64,000 bases of DNA from a virus, in the IMG/VR virus record IMGVR_UViG_3300037237_000386, positions 1 to 64,000 of that record; one strand, written 5' to 3'. Both the position numbers and the translations under genes were made by a program. Positions 41,757 to 49,883 of this stretch are shown here, piece by piece (position 1 is the stretch's first letter; each line of letters begins with the position of its first letter). The notes below the pieces were generated by a model. It saw only the letters and a list, made by a program, of their open reading frames with translations. It made no database searches and was not told where the DNA came from.

Positions 41757-42268
41757 CGCGAGGCGACTTCTTCCTGATGTGCGTGCAGACGGCGGTGCTG
41801 AGGACGAGCATCACCATGCACCAGGCGCTTTCGGTCCTCGGGGACGCGTCGCGCGTGCCGGAGGAGGCGCTCGGCACGATGGCCCCGGCGGAGGCGGCGA
41901 TGCACTTCGTGTACTGGACGCTCGCCAAGCAGCAGGGCAAGGAGGGCGAGCGAGGGCAGTGGAAGAAGCCCGAGTGGCTCGAGGCGTGGGAGGAGGGCAG
42001 GAAGAACCGCCGCCTCATTCGCGCGAACCCCGCCGCGGCCGGCGGCATGTGGTGGGCGAACGCGGAGGAGGTGCTGCTGAAGGTGACCGAGCAGGACGTC
42101 GAGGACGACGTCATCCCGTTCCCGAAGGAGTGCGTGCCGCTGATGACGAGCCGGCGCGAGCTCGTGGTCTCGACGGAGGGAGCGCGCCTCTTCGAGGCGT
42201 GGACGCAGACGATCCCGGGGCACGAGGAGGAGCCGTTCTTCTACGGCGACCCGCCGGGGGACGCGTGA
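41753..42268 (+). CDS. Hypothetical protein
   Basis: 171 residues, ATGA overlap. N-terminal helical (FFLMCVQTAVLRTSI), Trp-rich middle, acidic C-terminus. No family recognised. Confidence 0.65.
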   Translation: MTRGDFFLMCVQTAVLRTSITMHQALSVLGDASRVPEEALGTMAPAEAAMHFVYWTLAKQQGKEGERGQWKKPEWLEAWEEGRKNRRLIRANPAAAGGMWWANAEEVLLKVTEQDVEDDVIPFPKECVPLMTSRRELVVSTEGARLFEAWTQTIPGHEEEPFFYGDPPGDA

Positions 42269-42414
42269 GGCCGACACGTAAGCCGGGGACGGTGACGCTG
42301 GAGACGCGATGGAACTGCGACTGCTTCCACGCGCCCGAGGAGCACGGACCGGAGGGCTGCAACATCATGGGCGCAATGAGCGGCCCTTGTCCGTGCAAGA
42401 AGGCGAACCCGTGA
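42265..42414 (+). CDS. Very small Cys-rich protein
   Basis: 49 residues, GTG start, GTGA overlaps on both sides. Cysteines in CDC, C and CPC suggest a metal site. Start of a run of four tiny overlapping genes. Confidence 0.5.
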   Translation: MRPTRKPGTVTLETRWNCDCFHAPEEHGPEGCNIMGAMSGPCPCKKANP

Positions 42415-42674
42415 CGCTCCGCCTCGTCAAAGGCAACCGTCCGCCGCCGGAGTTGCCCACGGCGATGCGCCTGCACCGCGACGCGCTCAAGGCCCTGCTC
42501 GACGAGCGCGACTACCGGAAGGCGGAGGCCCTCGCGCGCGAGCTCAGGCAAGCCCCGGGCTTCCGCGAGGAGGGTGCGGCCATCATCGAGTGGGCCCGCC
42601 TGGCGAGCACGCGCGTGGTGGGCATCCCGAGCTACAGGCAGCCTTGGTGGGCGGGGCCTGCTATCGGTCCGTGA
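42411..42674 (+). CDS. Small hypothetical protein
   Basis: 87 residues, GTG start by GTGA overlap. Helical with a central LLDERDYRKAEALARELR helix pair. Function unknown. Confidence 0.55.
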   Translation: MTLRLVKGNRPPPELPTAMRLHRDALKALLDERDYRKAEALARELRQAPGFREEGAAIIEWARLASTRVVGIPSYRQPWWAGPAIGP

Positions 42675-42880
42675 CCATACCCGCCGTCCCTTGCAACGAC
42701 TGCGCGCAGGACCGCGACTGCTACGCGAAGCACCTCGTCACCTGGGACGTCGCCTCGTGCCACGACGTGCCGGCGGACCACACGTGGCTGCCCATCGCAC
42801 GGAGCGAGGCGCAGGTGCATCGGTGGTGGGCGCACGGCGTCGCCTGGGCGCTCTACGCACGAACCCCGAGGGCGTCGTGA
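42671..42880 (+). CDS. Small Cys/Trp-rich protein
   Basis: 69 residues, GTG start by GTGA overlap. CNDCAQDRDC and a later Cys/His-containing stretch suggest a zinc site. Function unknown. Confidence 0.5.
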   Translation: MTIPAVPCNDCAQDRDCYAKHLVTWDVASCHDVPADHTWLPIARSEAQVHRWWAHGVAWALYARTPRAS

Positions 42881-42933
42881 AGACGGGACACATGGCGTGC
42901 CTCTCGGCGTTGCGCGGGGAGCTCAAGAAGTAA
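42877..42933 (+). CDS. Micro-ORF upstream of terminase module
   Basis: 18 residues, GTG start by GTGA overlap with the previous stop. Too short to interpret; listed because it continues the coupling chain. Confidence 0.25.
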   Translation: MKTGHMACLSALRGELKK

Positions 42934-42982
42934 GGGGCTGGCTTCACCCGAGGGTCCGGCGTTACGTTGATCGGGATCGGGC

Positions 42983-43642
42983 ATGAGGCGCAAGAAGACC
43001 AGCACGAAGGACGTGGCCCCGGAGCCGCGGGAGCGAGGGCGCGCGAAGGGGCACGACCCGACGCGACCCATCGGCCCGGGCAATCCACCGAACCCCGCCA
43101 CGGCGGTTGTGTGGACGGCTGAGGAGGACGCGCGCCAGCTCGAGATCGTGCAGGAGCTTTGGCTGCAGTACGGCACACGCCAGCAGATCAGGAACGCGTT
43201 GCGGGGCGAGTTCCCGACCATCCACGACAACCGGGTGGGGGAACTGTTCAAGCGGGTGCGCGAGCTCGCCGTCACCCAGGGCGAGGACGACCGCAAGCAC
43301 GCGCGGGAGCTCGCCATCAACGCGGCGAAGCGGACCATCACGAGCATCGACGTGCAGATCGCGGAGGCGAAGAAGAAGGGCAAGCCGTTTCGCGGTTGGA
43401 TACAGACGAAGCTCGCGTGGTGCCGGCACCTCGCGGACATCGAGGGGACCAGAGCACCGCTCGACGTGAACGTGCACGTGAACGTGGACCTGAGCGTCAC
43501 GGTGCAAGCCATCATGGCGACGATGACGGCGGACCAGGTGGCGGAGATCGTCGAGGAGGAGCGGCGCCGGGACGAGATCGTGATGAACGCGGAGCCCAGG
43601 TTGCTGAGCGAGCACTCGCGCCCGGACGGGAGCGCGGAGTGA
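42983..43642 (+). CDS. terS-like: Terminase small subunit-like protein
   Basis: 219 residues. Basic N-terminus, then a helical region with HTH character (QEIVQELWLQYGTRQQIRNAL...VGELFKRVREL), consistent with the DNA-recognition domain of small terminases, and a helical C-terminus with a DVNVHVNVDLSV strand. Identification rests mainly on being next to the large subunit and on the HTH. A TTACGTT element lies 14 bases before the ATG and could be a promoter. Confidence 0.55.
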   Translation: MRRKKTSTKDVAPEPRERGRAKGHDPTRPIGPGNPPNPATAVVWTAEEDARQLEIVQELWLQYGTRQQIRNALRGEFPTIHDNRVGELFKRVRELAVTQGEDDRKHARELAINAAKRTITSIDVQIAEAKKKGKPFRGWIQTKLAWCRHLADIEGTRAPLDVNVHVNVDLSVTVQAIMATMTADQVAEIVEEERRRDEIVMNAEPRLLSEHSRPDGSAE

Positions 43643-44016
43643 AGCGGCGTAAGCTCTGCGTGGGCACGAGGGAGCGCGACCTCGAAGGCCTGGTCAGCAA
43701 CCAGGTGGTCACGGACGTAGAGCGCCGGCTGAAGCTGGGCGAGGAGTTCTGGAGAGCGCTCAAGGGAGCCCTGGTCACGGCGATGGGCGCGACGCGCGAG
43801 GGGGGTGTCAGCGTGGAGCGCCGGGGTCCTCAGGGTGCGGTGGGCGTCGAGGAGGGCATCCCGCGGGTGCTCTGCCTGCTGAGTGTCCAGGGTGGCAACG
43901 TGACGGTGCGAGCGGGGCTCGAGCTCGTGCCGGGCAAGGAGCGCACGAGGCCGGGGACGGTGACGAGCATGGTGGGTCGGAGTCGGGGGAAACCCGGGTT
44001 TCCCCCAAAGCAGTGA
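43639..44016 (+). CDS. Hypothetical protein ending in palindrome-encoded tail
   Basis: 125 residues, GTG start by GTGA overlap. Beta-rich second half; the last residues GKPGFPPKQ are encoded by palindrome copy 8. Located between the terminase subunits. No family recognised. Confidence 0.6.
   Translation: MKRRKLCVGTRERDLEGLVSNQVVTDVERRLKLGEEFWRALKGALVTAMGATREGGVSVERRGPQGAVGVEEGIPRVLCLLSVQGGNVTVRAGLELVPGKERTRPGTVTSMVGRSRGKPGFPPKQ
43985..44006 (+). repeat. Dispersed palindrome copy 8
   Basis: Perfect 22-bp form. The following gene at 44033 uses a normal AAGGAGG ribosome site rather than a leaderless start. Confidence 0.93.
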
Positions 44017-44032
44017 ACCGAAGGAGGCAGTG

Positions 44033-44299
44033 ATGGACGACGACAAGATCGTGTTGGGTGGTGTGGAGCACAACTTGGTGGACGTGATGCGGGCGGTGGG
44101 CGCGCAGCTTGCGGCGAGGAGGAAGCAGAACGCGGGCAGCATCGGGATGTCCAAGGTGAAGGTGGAGCAGTCGGTGACGGTGCGGCTGTCGGAGTGTGAC
44201 GACGCCGTGCTGGCGGTGAAGGTGCAGCTCGTCGACGACTACCCGCCGAACGTCGGTCCGATCTGCTTCGCGACGAGGCCCGTCGAAGCGCGAGCCTGA
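44033..44299 (+). CDS. Small hypothetical protein
   Basis: 88 residues, AAGGAGG 5 bases upstream. A small beta-containing domain with KVKVEQSVTVRL and LAVKVQLVDD strands. Function unknown; immediately precedes the large terminase. Confidence 0.65.
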   Translation: MDDDKIVLGGVEHNLVDVMRAVGAQLAARRKQNAGSIGMSKVKVEQSVTVRLSECDDAVLAVKVQLVDDYPPNVGPICFATRPVEARA

Positions 44300-44303
44300 G
44301 ACG

Positions 44304-45956
44304 ATGCCCACGGGCGAGGAGCTGCTGAAGGGGGACGACGCAGCCGCGGTCAAAGCGGTGACGAAGCGCCTCCTCGCCCGGGCTGCGGCCGCACGTCACG
44401 ACTTCAAAGCCTTCTTCGAGTTCGTGATGGAGGAGGAGAAGACGAAGGAGCGCGTGACCATGGCGGCGCATCAGCGCGTCGCCTCGGACTTCATGCTCGA
44501 CCATCGACGCGCGGTGCTGATGATGCCCCGCGAGCATTCCAAGAGCTTCCTCATCGTCGCCCTCTTGCTCTGGCTCATCGGCCAGGACCAGAACTTCCGC
44601 GGCGCCATCGTCAGCGCGACCGAGGGCCAGGCGGCCAAGATGGTGCGGGCGGTCGCGGACTACATCATGTACTCGGCACGGCTCCGTCTCGTGTTCCCGC
44701 ACCTGCGCCCGAGCCAGCGCAGCAACGAGAAGTGGACGCAGACAGCCATCACCATCGACCGCCCGCACGGCACGCGCGATCCCACGCTCGTCGCCTTGGG
44801 CCTCCTCGGCGCCGTCCTCGGAGCTCGCCTCAAGGTCGTGGTCGTCGACGACATCCTCACGCAGGAGAACACCGCGACCGAGGAGCAGCGGCGGAAGACA
44901 ATCGAGTGGATCGATGGCAGCGTGCTCGGCACCCTCGACAAGAAGGGCGACTCACGGGCCTACCTCGTGGGTACGGCGTGGCACCCGGCGGACCTCCTGC
45001 ACGAGGCGACGCGCAAGGGCTGGGCGACACTCAAGATGAACATCGTGGGCGACGTCTTCGTGCAGGACGACGAGGACGAGACGAACCGCATCGGCAACGA
45101 CAACGCGGACTGCTGGGACCACGAGGAGCTGCGCCTCGGCAAGCATCCGTACCTGCGGCTCAAGAGCCACGATCCAGATCCGAAGGACGAGGTGCTGCTC
45201 TGGCCCGAGGTGTTCGGCAATCAGAAGGATCTGGCGAAGCTCCGGCGCTCCAAGCTGCCGACCGTCTTCCAGCAGATGTACATGATGATCGCTCGCGACC
45301 AGGCGAGCGCGCTGTTCCAGGACGAGTGGTTCCGCACGTGCATGAAGAAGGCGCGCGAGGCGGGCGTCTATCGGCTCGTCGACAAGTACGAGGGGCCGGA
45401 GCTCGTGTTCGTGGGCGTCGACCTCGGCATCGAGGTGGGCGAGCACAACGACGACACGAGCTACTTCACGTTCATGGTGCTGCAGAGCGGGCACCGGGTC
45501 ATCCTCGACATCGAGTTCGGCAAGTTCGACGGGGCGCAGAAGGTGCAGAAGGTCATCGAGAAGTGCCAGCGCTACAACGCCGCCTGCTGCATCGTGGAGA
45601 GCAACGGCGGGCAGAAGCTCCTCGCAGAGTGGGCCCTCGACAAGAACATCAGCTTGCCGGTGAAGGCGGTGCAGACGACAGCCGCCAAGGCGCACCCGGA
45701 GCGAGGCATCCCGGGCCTGGCGCTCGAGTTCTACAACGGCGCGTGGATGGTCCCGAACGACGAGCATGGCCAGGAGGACGAGCGCGTGGCGCGGTTCCAT
45801 TCGGAGTGCATCAACTACGTTCCCGACAAGCACACGGGCGACGTGCTCATGTCCGCTTGGCTCGCGTTCGAGGGAGCGAGGCAGTGGGGCATCGGCACGG
45901 GGGCCCAGGCGGTCAACGACGGGAGCGCGGGACTCGCGAGCTTCATGGACCGCTGA
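44304..45956 (+). CDS. terL: Terminase large subunit
   Basis: 550 residues. The ATPase domain has a phage-type P-loop PREHSKSF (Lys80) and Walker B VVVDD (Asp182-Asp183). The RNase H-like nuclease starts at VGVDLGIE (Asp373), with CIVESNGGQ and the terminal acidic stretch beyond. It drives DNA packaging and cuts concatemers. Unusually, no portal or capsid gene follows; the next genes are tiny accessory ORFs. Confidence 0.93.
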   Translation: MPTGEELLKGDDAAAVKAVTKRLLARAAAARHDFKAFFEFVMEEEKTKERVTMAAHQRVASDFMLDHRRAVLMMPREHSKSFLIVALLLWLIGQDQNFRGAIVSATEGQAAKMVRAVADYIMYSARLRLVFPHLRPSQRSNEKWTQTAITIDRPHGTRDPTLVALGLLGAVLGARLKVVVVDDILTQENTATEEQRRKTIEWIDGSVLGTLDKKGDSRAYLVGTAWHPADLLHEATRKGWATLKMNIVGDVFVQDDEDETNRIGNDNADCWDHEELRLGKHPYLRLKSHDPDPKDEVLLWPEVFGNQKDLAKLRRSKLPTVFQQMYMMIARDQASALFQDEWFRTCMKKAREAGVYRLVDKYEGPELVFVGVDLGIEVGEHNDDTSYFTFMVLQSGHRVILDIEFGKFDGAQKVQKVIEKCQRYNAACCIVESNGGQKLLAEWALDKNISLPVKAVQTTAAKAHPERGIPGLALEFYNGAWMVPNDEHGQEDERVARFHSECINYVPDKHTGDVLMSAWLAFEGARQWGIGTGAQAVNDGSAGLASFMDR

Positions 45957-45963
45957 AGCGCGG

Positions 45964-45969
45964 CATGAC
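45964..45969 (+). promoter_or_regulatory. CATGAC element 7 bases before a start codon
   Basis: GGCATGAC followed by 7 bases and ATG 45977. The same arrangement occurs at 47638, 53043 and (with GTG) 1942. It could be a weak -10 element, or its own ATG could be the start, since both are in frame. Confidence 0.35.
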
Positions 45970-45976
45970 GCGGAGC

Positions 45977-46087
45977 ATGGCTGTCATCTCGGAGAAGCTG
46001 AAGGAGCGGTACGGGTGGGTCACGCAGGAGATGTTCACGGAGAAGCTGGGGAGCATCCACACGCGCATGAAGAAGGCGAGGGGCTGA
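45977..46087 (+). CDS. Very small protein
   Basis: 36 residues (MAVISEKLKERYGWVTQ...), basic and helical. Start chosen by analogy with other CATGAC-preceded genes; ATG 45965 would add four residues. Shares a base with the next start. Confidence 0.45.
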   Translation: MAVISEKLKERYGWVTQEMFTEKLGSIHTRMKKARG

Positions 46088-46272
46088 TGGTGGCGACACC
46101 GGAGCAGATGCTGCAGAACATCGAGAAGCTGGAGCGCATGAAGGACACGATGACGCGGGAGGCGAAGAAGTGGGTCGCCTACCTCGCGTCGCTGCCGAAC
46201 GACGAGGAGCGCGCGAAGGAGCTCACCCGGAAGTTCCTCGAGGTGGCGCTGGAGGCGCGCATCGACCGATGA
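46087..46272 (+). CDS. Small helical protein
   Basis: 61 residues, TGATG coupling with the previous gene. Charged amphipathic helices. Function unknown. Confidence 0.55.
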   Translation: MVATPEQMLQNIEKLERMKDTMTREAKKWVAYLASLPNDEERAKELTRKFLEVALEARIDR

Positions 46273-46481
46273 AGCCCGAGGACGAGTACGTGGCGATGGC
46301 CATCGCGCAGGCGCTGGACCGAGATGCAGAGGAGCGGTTCACCAGGTTCCTCAGCCGGCGTTCCGTGGCCGAGCAGAACGCCGCGAAGCTCGCGCAGAAG
46401 CACCACGAGGAGCTCATCGCGAACATCACGAGCCTGTTCCAGGAGACGGCACCCGGACAGATCGCACGAAGGACGCGGTAG
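46269..46481 (+). CDS. Small helical protein
   Basis: 70 residues, ATGA overlap. Helical, ending TAPGQIARRTR. The coding signal seems to continue in the -1 frame beyond 46450 into the next ORF, so this could be the first half of a frameshifted gene. Confidence 0.5.
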   Translation: MKPEDEYVAMAIAQALDRDAEERFTRFLSRRSVAEQNAAKLAQKHHEELIANITSLFQETAPGQIARRTR

Positions 46482-46552
46482 CGAGGAAGGCCACGGAGGC
46501 GTTCGACGCCGCAGCCAAGACGTACGAGGGCAAGGAGGAGGCGAAGGACGTC

Positions 46553-46726
46553 ATGCGCGCGAAGGAGAGCGCGATGGCAGCCATCTCGGAGGGGGCCGCG
46601 TACGGCAACGGCTTGAGCGTCGAGGCGAACGGCTCGCGCTCGCAGGGGTACGTGAGCCTGAACCTCACCGTGAAGGGCGTGCAGCTCGCCCTCGACGAGG
46701 CCCCGCCCGCGCCCCCGGCGACGTGA
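46553..46726 (+). CDS. Small protein, start uncertain
   Basis: 57 residues from ATG 46553. The frame is open from about 46420 with sensible residues (VARKATEAFDAAAKTYEGK) but no start codon there, which suggests a frameshift relative to the preceding gene. C-terminal part is a small beta region (GYVSLNLTVKGVQLAL) and an Ala/Pro tail. Confidence 0.45.
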   Translation: MRAKESAMAAISEGAAYGNGLSVEANGSRSQGYVSLNLTVKGVQLALDEAPPAPPAT

Positions 46727-46741
46727 GGCCCCGCGTCGCGC

Positions 46742-46747
46742 TAAGCT
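46742..46747 (+). promoter_or_regulatory. -10-like TAAGCT, 7 bases before a start codon
   Basis: Ends exactly 7 bases before ATG 46755. No palindrome nearby, showing that the hexamer and palindrome can occur separately. Confidence 0.5.
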
Positions 46748-46754
46748 GGTCCCC

Positions 46755-47213
46755 ATGAACGGCAACCCGGTGGACCAGCTCAGCGACGACGCGATGGCGG
46801 CCAGCAAGGCGGCGCAGGCCAGCCACACCCCGGCGCTCCATCAGGACGCCAGCAAGAAGCACCAGGCGGCGCACATCGGCGCGCTCTCGGGCAACCGACC
46901 GAGCCTCGCTCAGCACCACCTGCAGCAAGCCGCCCTGCACGACCGGCACGGCGACCCCACGACGCCCGAGGGCAAGACGACGGTGGCTCACCAGGCGAGC
47001 GCCATCGCGAACGCGAGCGGCAAGGCCCCGGACCACGAGGCGGCGGCCAACGCGCACGGGGAGGCGGCCGATGCGCGTTGGCAGGACGGTAACGGCAAGC
47101 TCGGGTTCGGCCATCAGGAGAAGCAGCACGAGCACCGGATGAAGGCCGAGCGCATCAAGAATCCGCCCCCGGGCAGCCGGCAGATGGACGGTCCCGGCCC
47201 GATGCCGGGCTGA
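46755..47213 (+). CDS. Ala/His-rich low-complexity protein
   Basis: 152 residues, leaderless by the -10 rule. Repeats of A-x-x-A-H and H-Q-x-A type, with Lys/Gln/Asp. Composition resembles the protein at 54068. No fold recognised; may be a flexible scaffold or decoration protein. Confidence 0.6.
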   Translation: MNGNPVDQLSDDAMAASKAAQASHTPALHQDASKKHQAAHIGALSGNRPSLAQHHLQQAALHDRHGDPTTPEGKTTVAHQASAIANASGKAPDHEAAANAHGEAADARWQDGNGKLGFGHQEKQHEHRMKAERIKNPPPGSRQMDGPGPMPG

Positions 47214-47215
47214 GC

Positions 47216-47611
47216 GTGCAGTTCGATCCCGCATCCGTCGCGGCGCTGCAGGCGACGCTCCTCGCGCGGGCGGTGGCGCAGCAGTTCGCGTTCACGACGA
47301 CGGCCACGGCGCAGCTGTACATCCAGCACTACGCCGTGAGCGCGCCGAGGCCGGTCTCGAGCTCGCGCGTGATCATCACGTGGAGTGCGGTCTATCGGAG
47401 CCCGACGAGCACCGTCTATCAGCCGGACGGCAAGAGCGTGGCCTACGTCACGGGAGGCGTGGAGCGGGGCTTCGGTCCGGAGAGCATCGTGGTGGACGCG
47501 GCGCAGCAGCTCGTCGGCCAGGGCCTCCTCCTGCAGCACGCCAAGGCGTGCTTCGACCAGCATGACCAGCGCATGAAGAACGTGGGCCTGGTGCCGCAGC
47601 GACTGCCCTGA
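47216..47611 (+). CDS. Hypothetical protein
   Basis: 131 residues, GTG start 2 bases after the previous stop. Beta-rich, compact (AQLYIQHYAVS...RVIITWSAVYRS). Followed at once by palindrome copy 9. Virion component possible from position, not shown. Confidence 0.6.
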   Translation: MQFDPASVAALQATLLARAVAQQFAFTTTATAQLYIQHYAVSAPRPVSSSRVIITWSAVYRSPTSTVYQPDGKSVAYVTGGVERGFGPESIVVDAAQQLVGQGLLLQHAKACFDQHDQRMKNVGLVPQRLP

Positions 47612-47613
47612 GG

Positions 47614-47629
47614 GGAAACCCGGGTTTCC
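47614..47629 (+). repeat. Dispersed palindrome copy 9
   Basis: Perfect 16-bp core right after a TGAGG stop context. A CATGAC element starts 16.5 bases from its centre. Confidence 0.9.
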
Positions 47630-47650
47630 TCCGGCGGCATGACGCCCGGC

Positions 47651-47911
47651 ATGGCTGAGGACTGTCAGCACGGGGACGTGCAGCGGGAGGTGGTCAACGC
47701 GGGAGGCGAGCGCACGTGCGTGTGGTGCGAGGTGGCGCGCCTTCGAAGGGAGCTCGCGCTCGTCCACGGGGACAGAGCCATCTTCGAGCAGCGAGCCGGT
47801 GACGCGGAGCGGGAGCTCACAGCCACGAAGCGAATGCTTGGCCAGGAGATCGCGGCGCGCGCGAGGGCGGAGCAGCGCGCCAATGATGCGGAGAGGAGGA
47901 CGACGCGATGA
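47651..47911 (+). CDS. Small protein with CxxC and coiled coil
   Basis: 86 residues from ATG 47651 (ATG 47639 is in frame and inside the CATGAC element). N-terminal CQHGD...CVWCE may bind metal; the rest is a long helix (ELALVHGDRAIFEQRAGDAE). Function unknown. Confidence 0.55.
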   Translation: MAEDCQHGDVQREVVNAGGERTCVWCEVARLRRELALVHGDRAIFEQRAGDAERELTATKRMLGQEIAARARAEQRANDAERRTTR

Positions 47912-48075
47912 GCCGGTCGAACAAGGCGAGGCACGGGACTGAGTGCAAGACGCGGAAGGACACGATGTACGCGGCGAGGTGCCAGGCCCGTGCGAGGGCG
48001 AAGCGTAAGCAGCGGGAGCATCAGCAGGACAGGGCGAAGGCCAAGCGACAGGAAGCGCGAGAGGTTGGTCGATGA
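47908..48075 (+). CDS. Small very basic protein
   Basis: 55 residues, too short for the usual filter; ATGA overlap on both sides. Extremely Lys/Arg-rich (ARARAKRKQREHQQDRAKAK), likely nucleic-acid-binding or disordered. Confidence 0.5.
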   Translation: MSRSNKARHGTECKTRKDTMYAARCQARARAKRKQREHQQDRAKAKRQEAREVGR

Positions 48076-48335
48076 GCTGGTGGGAGTGGTGCTCGAGGGT
48101 GGTCGCGGGGGTGGCGCTGATTCTGTTCATCGCGGAGCTGCGCCGCCGCGCGAAGGCCAAGGGGTACGCCGAGGGCTACGCGAAGGGCATGGCGGACGAG
48201 CAGGTGCTGCGCGCCCAGGGGGTGCCCATCGGGGTCACGATGCGTGTGCTCCCGGGCAAGGAGACGGTCGCGGACAAGGAGGCGGAGCTCCGCATGCACG
48301 CGGGTTTGCCGCCGAAGAAGGAGAGGACCAATTGA
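48072..48335 (+). CDS. Small membrane protein
   Basis: 87 residues, ATGA overlap. One N-terminal membrane segment (residues 7-22), then a basic, cytoplasmic-looking tail. Function unknown. Confidence 0.6.
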   Translation: MSWWEWCSRVVAGVALILFIAELRRRAKAKGYAEGYAKGMADEQVLRAQGVPIGVTMRVLPGKETVADKEAELRMHAGLPPKKERTN

Positions 48336-48667
48336 AGTCGCTGCTGGAGTTCAAGTGCGAGGACAGGATCGGGACGAACCCGGACGTGGCGGCAAGCATC
48401 GTGTGGCACGTCGTGAAGAAGGCGGGCGACCAGAAGCTGCACGTGACGGAGGTGCGCATCGCGATCAGGAGCGTGTTCGTGGAGATCGAAGTGCCCGACG
48501 AGCTCTCGCGGTTCGACGCGGACGCGTACTCGAGGGTCGTCGGCGAGCAGTTGAAGGACGCGGTAGTGGAGGGGGCGAGGGTGGCGACGACACTCTCAAG
48601 GCGGACCGATGAAGGCCGGGGTGAGGCGATTTTGGTGGGTCATGCAACATCGTCGCCCATCCGCTGA
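48332..48667 (+). CDS. Hypothetical protein, TTG start
   Basis: 111 residues, TTG by TTGA overlap. Helical with a central strand (HVTEVRIAIRSVFVEIEVP). The 3' end overlaps another open frame at 48609 that is not obviously coding. Function unknown. Confidence 0.55.
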   Translation: MKSLLEFKCEDRIGTNPDVAASIVWHVVKKAGDQKLHVTEVRIAIRSVFVEIEVPDELSRFDADAYSRVVGEQLKDAVVEGARVATTLSRRTDEGRGEAILVGHATSSPIR

Positions 48668-48725
48668 TGGTGGTGTGGCCTCGGGTGGGCGAGAGGCTTC
48701 ACGAGTGGACCGGACGGAGGATGTG

Positions 48726-48917
48726 ATGGCTGAAGAAAAGTACCCGTGTCCGTGTGGCCGTGCACCGTTCGGGCAACCCATCATGGTGCCGTGTCGGTGT
48801 GGCGCGAACTGGTGTGAGGCTTGTGCTCACACGAAGTGCCACGTCGATCCACCCGTCGCCGGTACGACGATCCCGAACGGCGGTGACTGGCGAGGGGCAG
48901 CCGGAGGCCCGTTTTGA
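48726..48917 (+). CDS. Small protein with multiple Cys pairs
   Basis: 63 residues, GGAGG 5 bases before ATG 48726. CPCG...CRCG...WCEAC forms a compact metal-binding array. It begins the accessory block with visibly lower GC. Stop codon is the first base triplet of a conserved intergenic repeat. Confidence 0.6.
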   Translation: MAEEKYPCPCGRAPFGQPIMVPCRCGANWCEACAHTKCHVDPPVAGTTIPNGGDWRGAAGGPF

Positions 48918-48936
48918 CACTCGGCATTGTGCGCGC
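48915..48936 (+). repeat. Cassette-boundary repeat, copy C (diverged)
   Basis: TGACACTCGGCATTGTGCGC..., starting at the stop codon of the preceding gene. Matches copies A and B at 18 of 22 positions and carries the same position relative to the next ribosome site. Confidence 0.6.
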
Positions 48937-48953
48937 GGCGTGAGGGAGAGACC

Positions 48954-49832
48954 ATGAGCAAGCGGACGACCGAGTTTCTACCACCCGTCACCTACCAAGG
49001 CGGCAAGGGCCGCCTAGCAGCGCAGATCGTCGAGACGATGGGGCTCCCCATCGCCGGTCGATTCTATGACCTCTGTTGCGGCTCGGGCGCCATCTCAGTT
49101 GCCGCAGTCGAGCGGGGCCAAGACCCGAGCCGCATCACAATGGTCGACCTCTCGCCATGGGGTCTCTTCTGGAAGTCGATTGGCGACGGGTCCTTTGACG
49201 TTTCTCAATTCGAGTTGCATGCAGCGCGAGTGCCACGCGACCCCTGGAAGATAAAAGAATACGTAGAAGCCCTTTCGCGAGAGCGCGTGGGCGACGATCG
49301 CGTCTATGTGTTCCTGATCTTGCAGGCTGCACGGTTTGGCGGCGCGGCGATCTGGATTGACGGAGAGAAGTGGTGTGGCGGCGGCTTCCGTCAATACTGG
49401 ACATCGGCGTCGTCGAAAAAGGAACCGACACGCGGTCGAGAGAACCCCAATTCAACACCGCCCATGTGCCCCATGCCCGACGTCATCGTAGCGCGGTGCC
49501 GATCGCTCGCTCAGAGGATGCGAGGGGTACGAGCCATCTGCGACGACCTTGGCAGACCGGGATTCGACCTGCGTCTAGTCGTTGGGGACGGAGATGTTGC
49601 TTACATCGATCCCCCCTACGCAGGGACGTCGAAATATGGCTACGAAGTTGACGCCTCAAAACTGGCCTCGTCGCTCGGCGTGCCGTGTTGGGTTTCTGAG
49701 GGACGCGGACTTACACCTGGCGCCATCTGTCTCTCGCGTGGACGCATGAAGGGCGGCATGTCCGGCACCCGAACACGCGCTCCGAACGAAGAATGGATCA
49801 GTCCGTTCGGAACCGAAAAAGTGCGGACATGA
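48954..49832 (+). CDS. D12-class DNA adenine methyltransferase
   Basis: 292 residues with GGGAGAG upstream. YQGGKGRLA and FYDLCCGSGAIS (motif I), and YIDPPY (219-222, motif IV), are D12/Dam-type N6-adenine methyltransferase signatures. Base composition is clearly less GC-rich than neighbours, and codon use differs (more A/T-ending codons), pointing to recent acquisition. Flanked by repeats C and A as a self-contained cassette. Probable role is evading host restriction; the target sequence is unknown. Confidence 0.85.
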   Translation: MSKRTTEFLPPVTYQGGKGRLAAQIVETMGLPIAGRFYDLCCGSGAISVAAVERGQDPSRITMVDLSPWGLFWKSIGDGSFDVSQFELHAARVPRDPWKIKEYVEALSRERVGDDRVYVFLILQAARFGGAAIWIDGEKWCGGGFRQYWTSASSKKEPTRGRENPNSTPPMCPMPDVIVARCRSLAQRMRGVRAICDDLGRPGFDLRLVVGDGDVAYIDPPYAGTSKYGYEVDASKLASSLGVPCWVSEGRGLTPGAICLSRGRMKGGMSGTRTRAPNEEWISPFGTEKVRT

Positions 49833-49851
49833 CACTCGCGCTTTTGCGCGC
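49830..49851 (+). repeat. Cassette-boundary repeat, copy A
   Basis: TGACACTCGCGCTTTTGCGC... Identical over 22 bases with copy B. It starts at the methyltransferase stop codon and contains a CGCGC-TTTT-GCGCG hairpin. The preceding 9 bases, encoding the final VRT residues, are also shared. Confidence 0.85.
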
Positions 49852-49883
49852 GTGTAGCGACGAACAGCAGGAGAGGTGAGACC

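Noticed and set aside
48609-48725. Extended start at 48609 for the Cys-rich gene at 48726
   Set aside because: It overlaps the previous gene and lacks a ribosome site, while ATG 48726 has GGAGG at good spacing.
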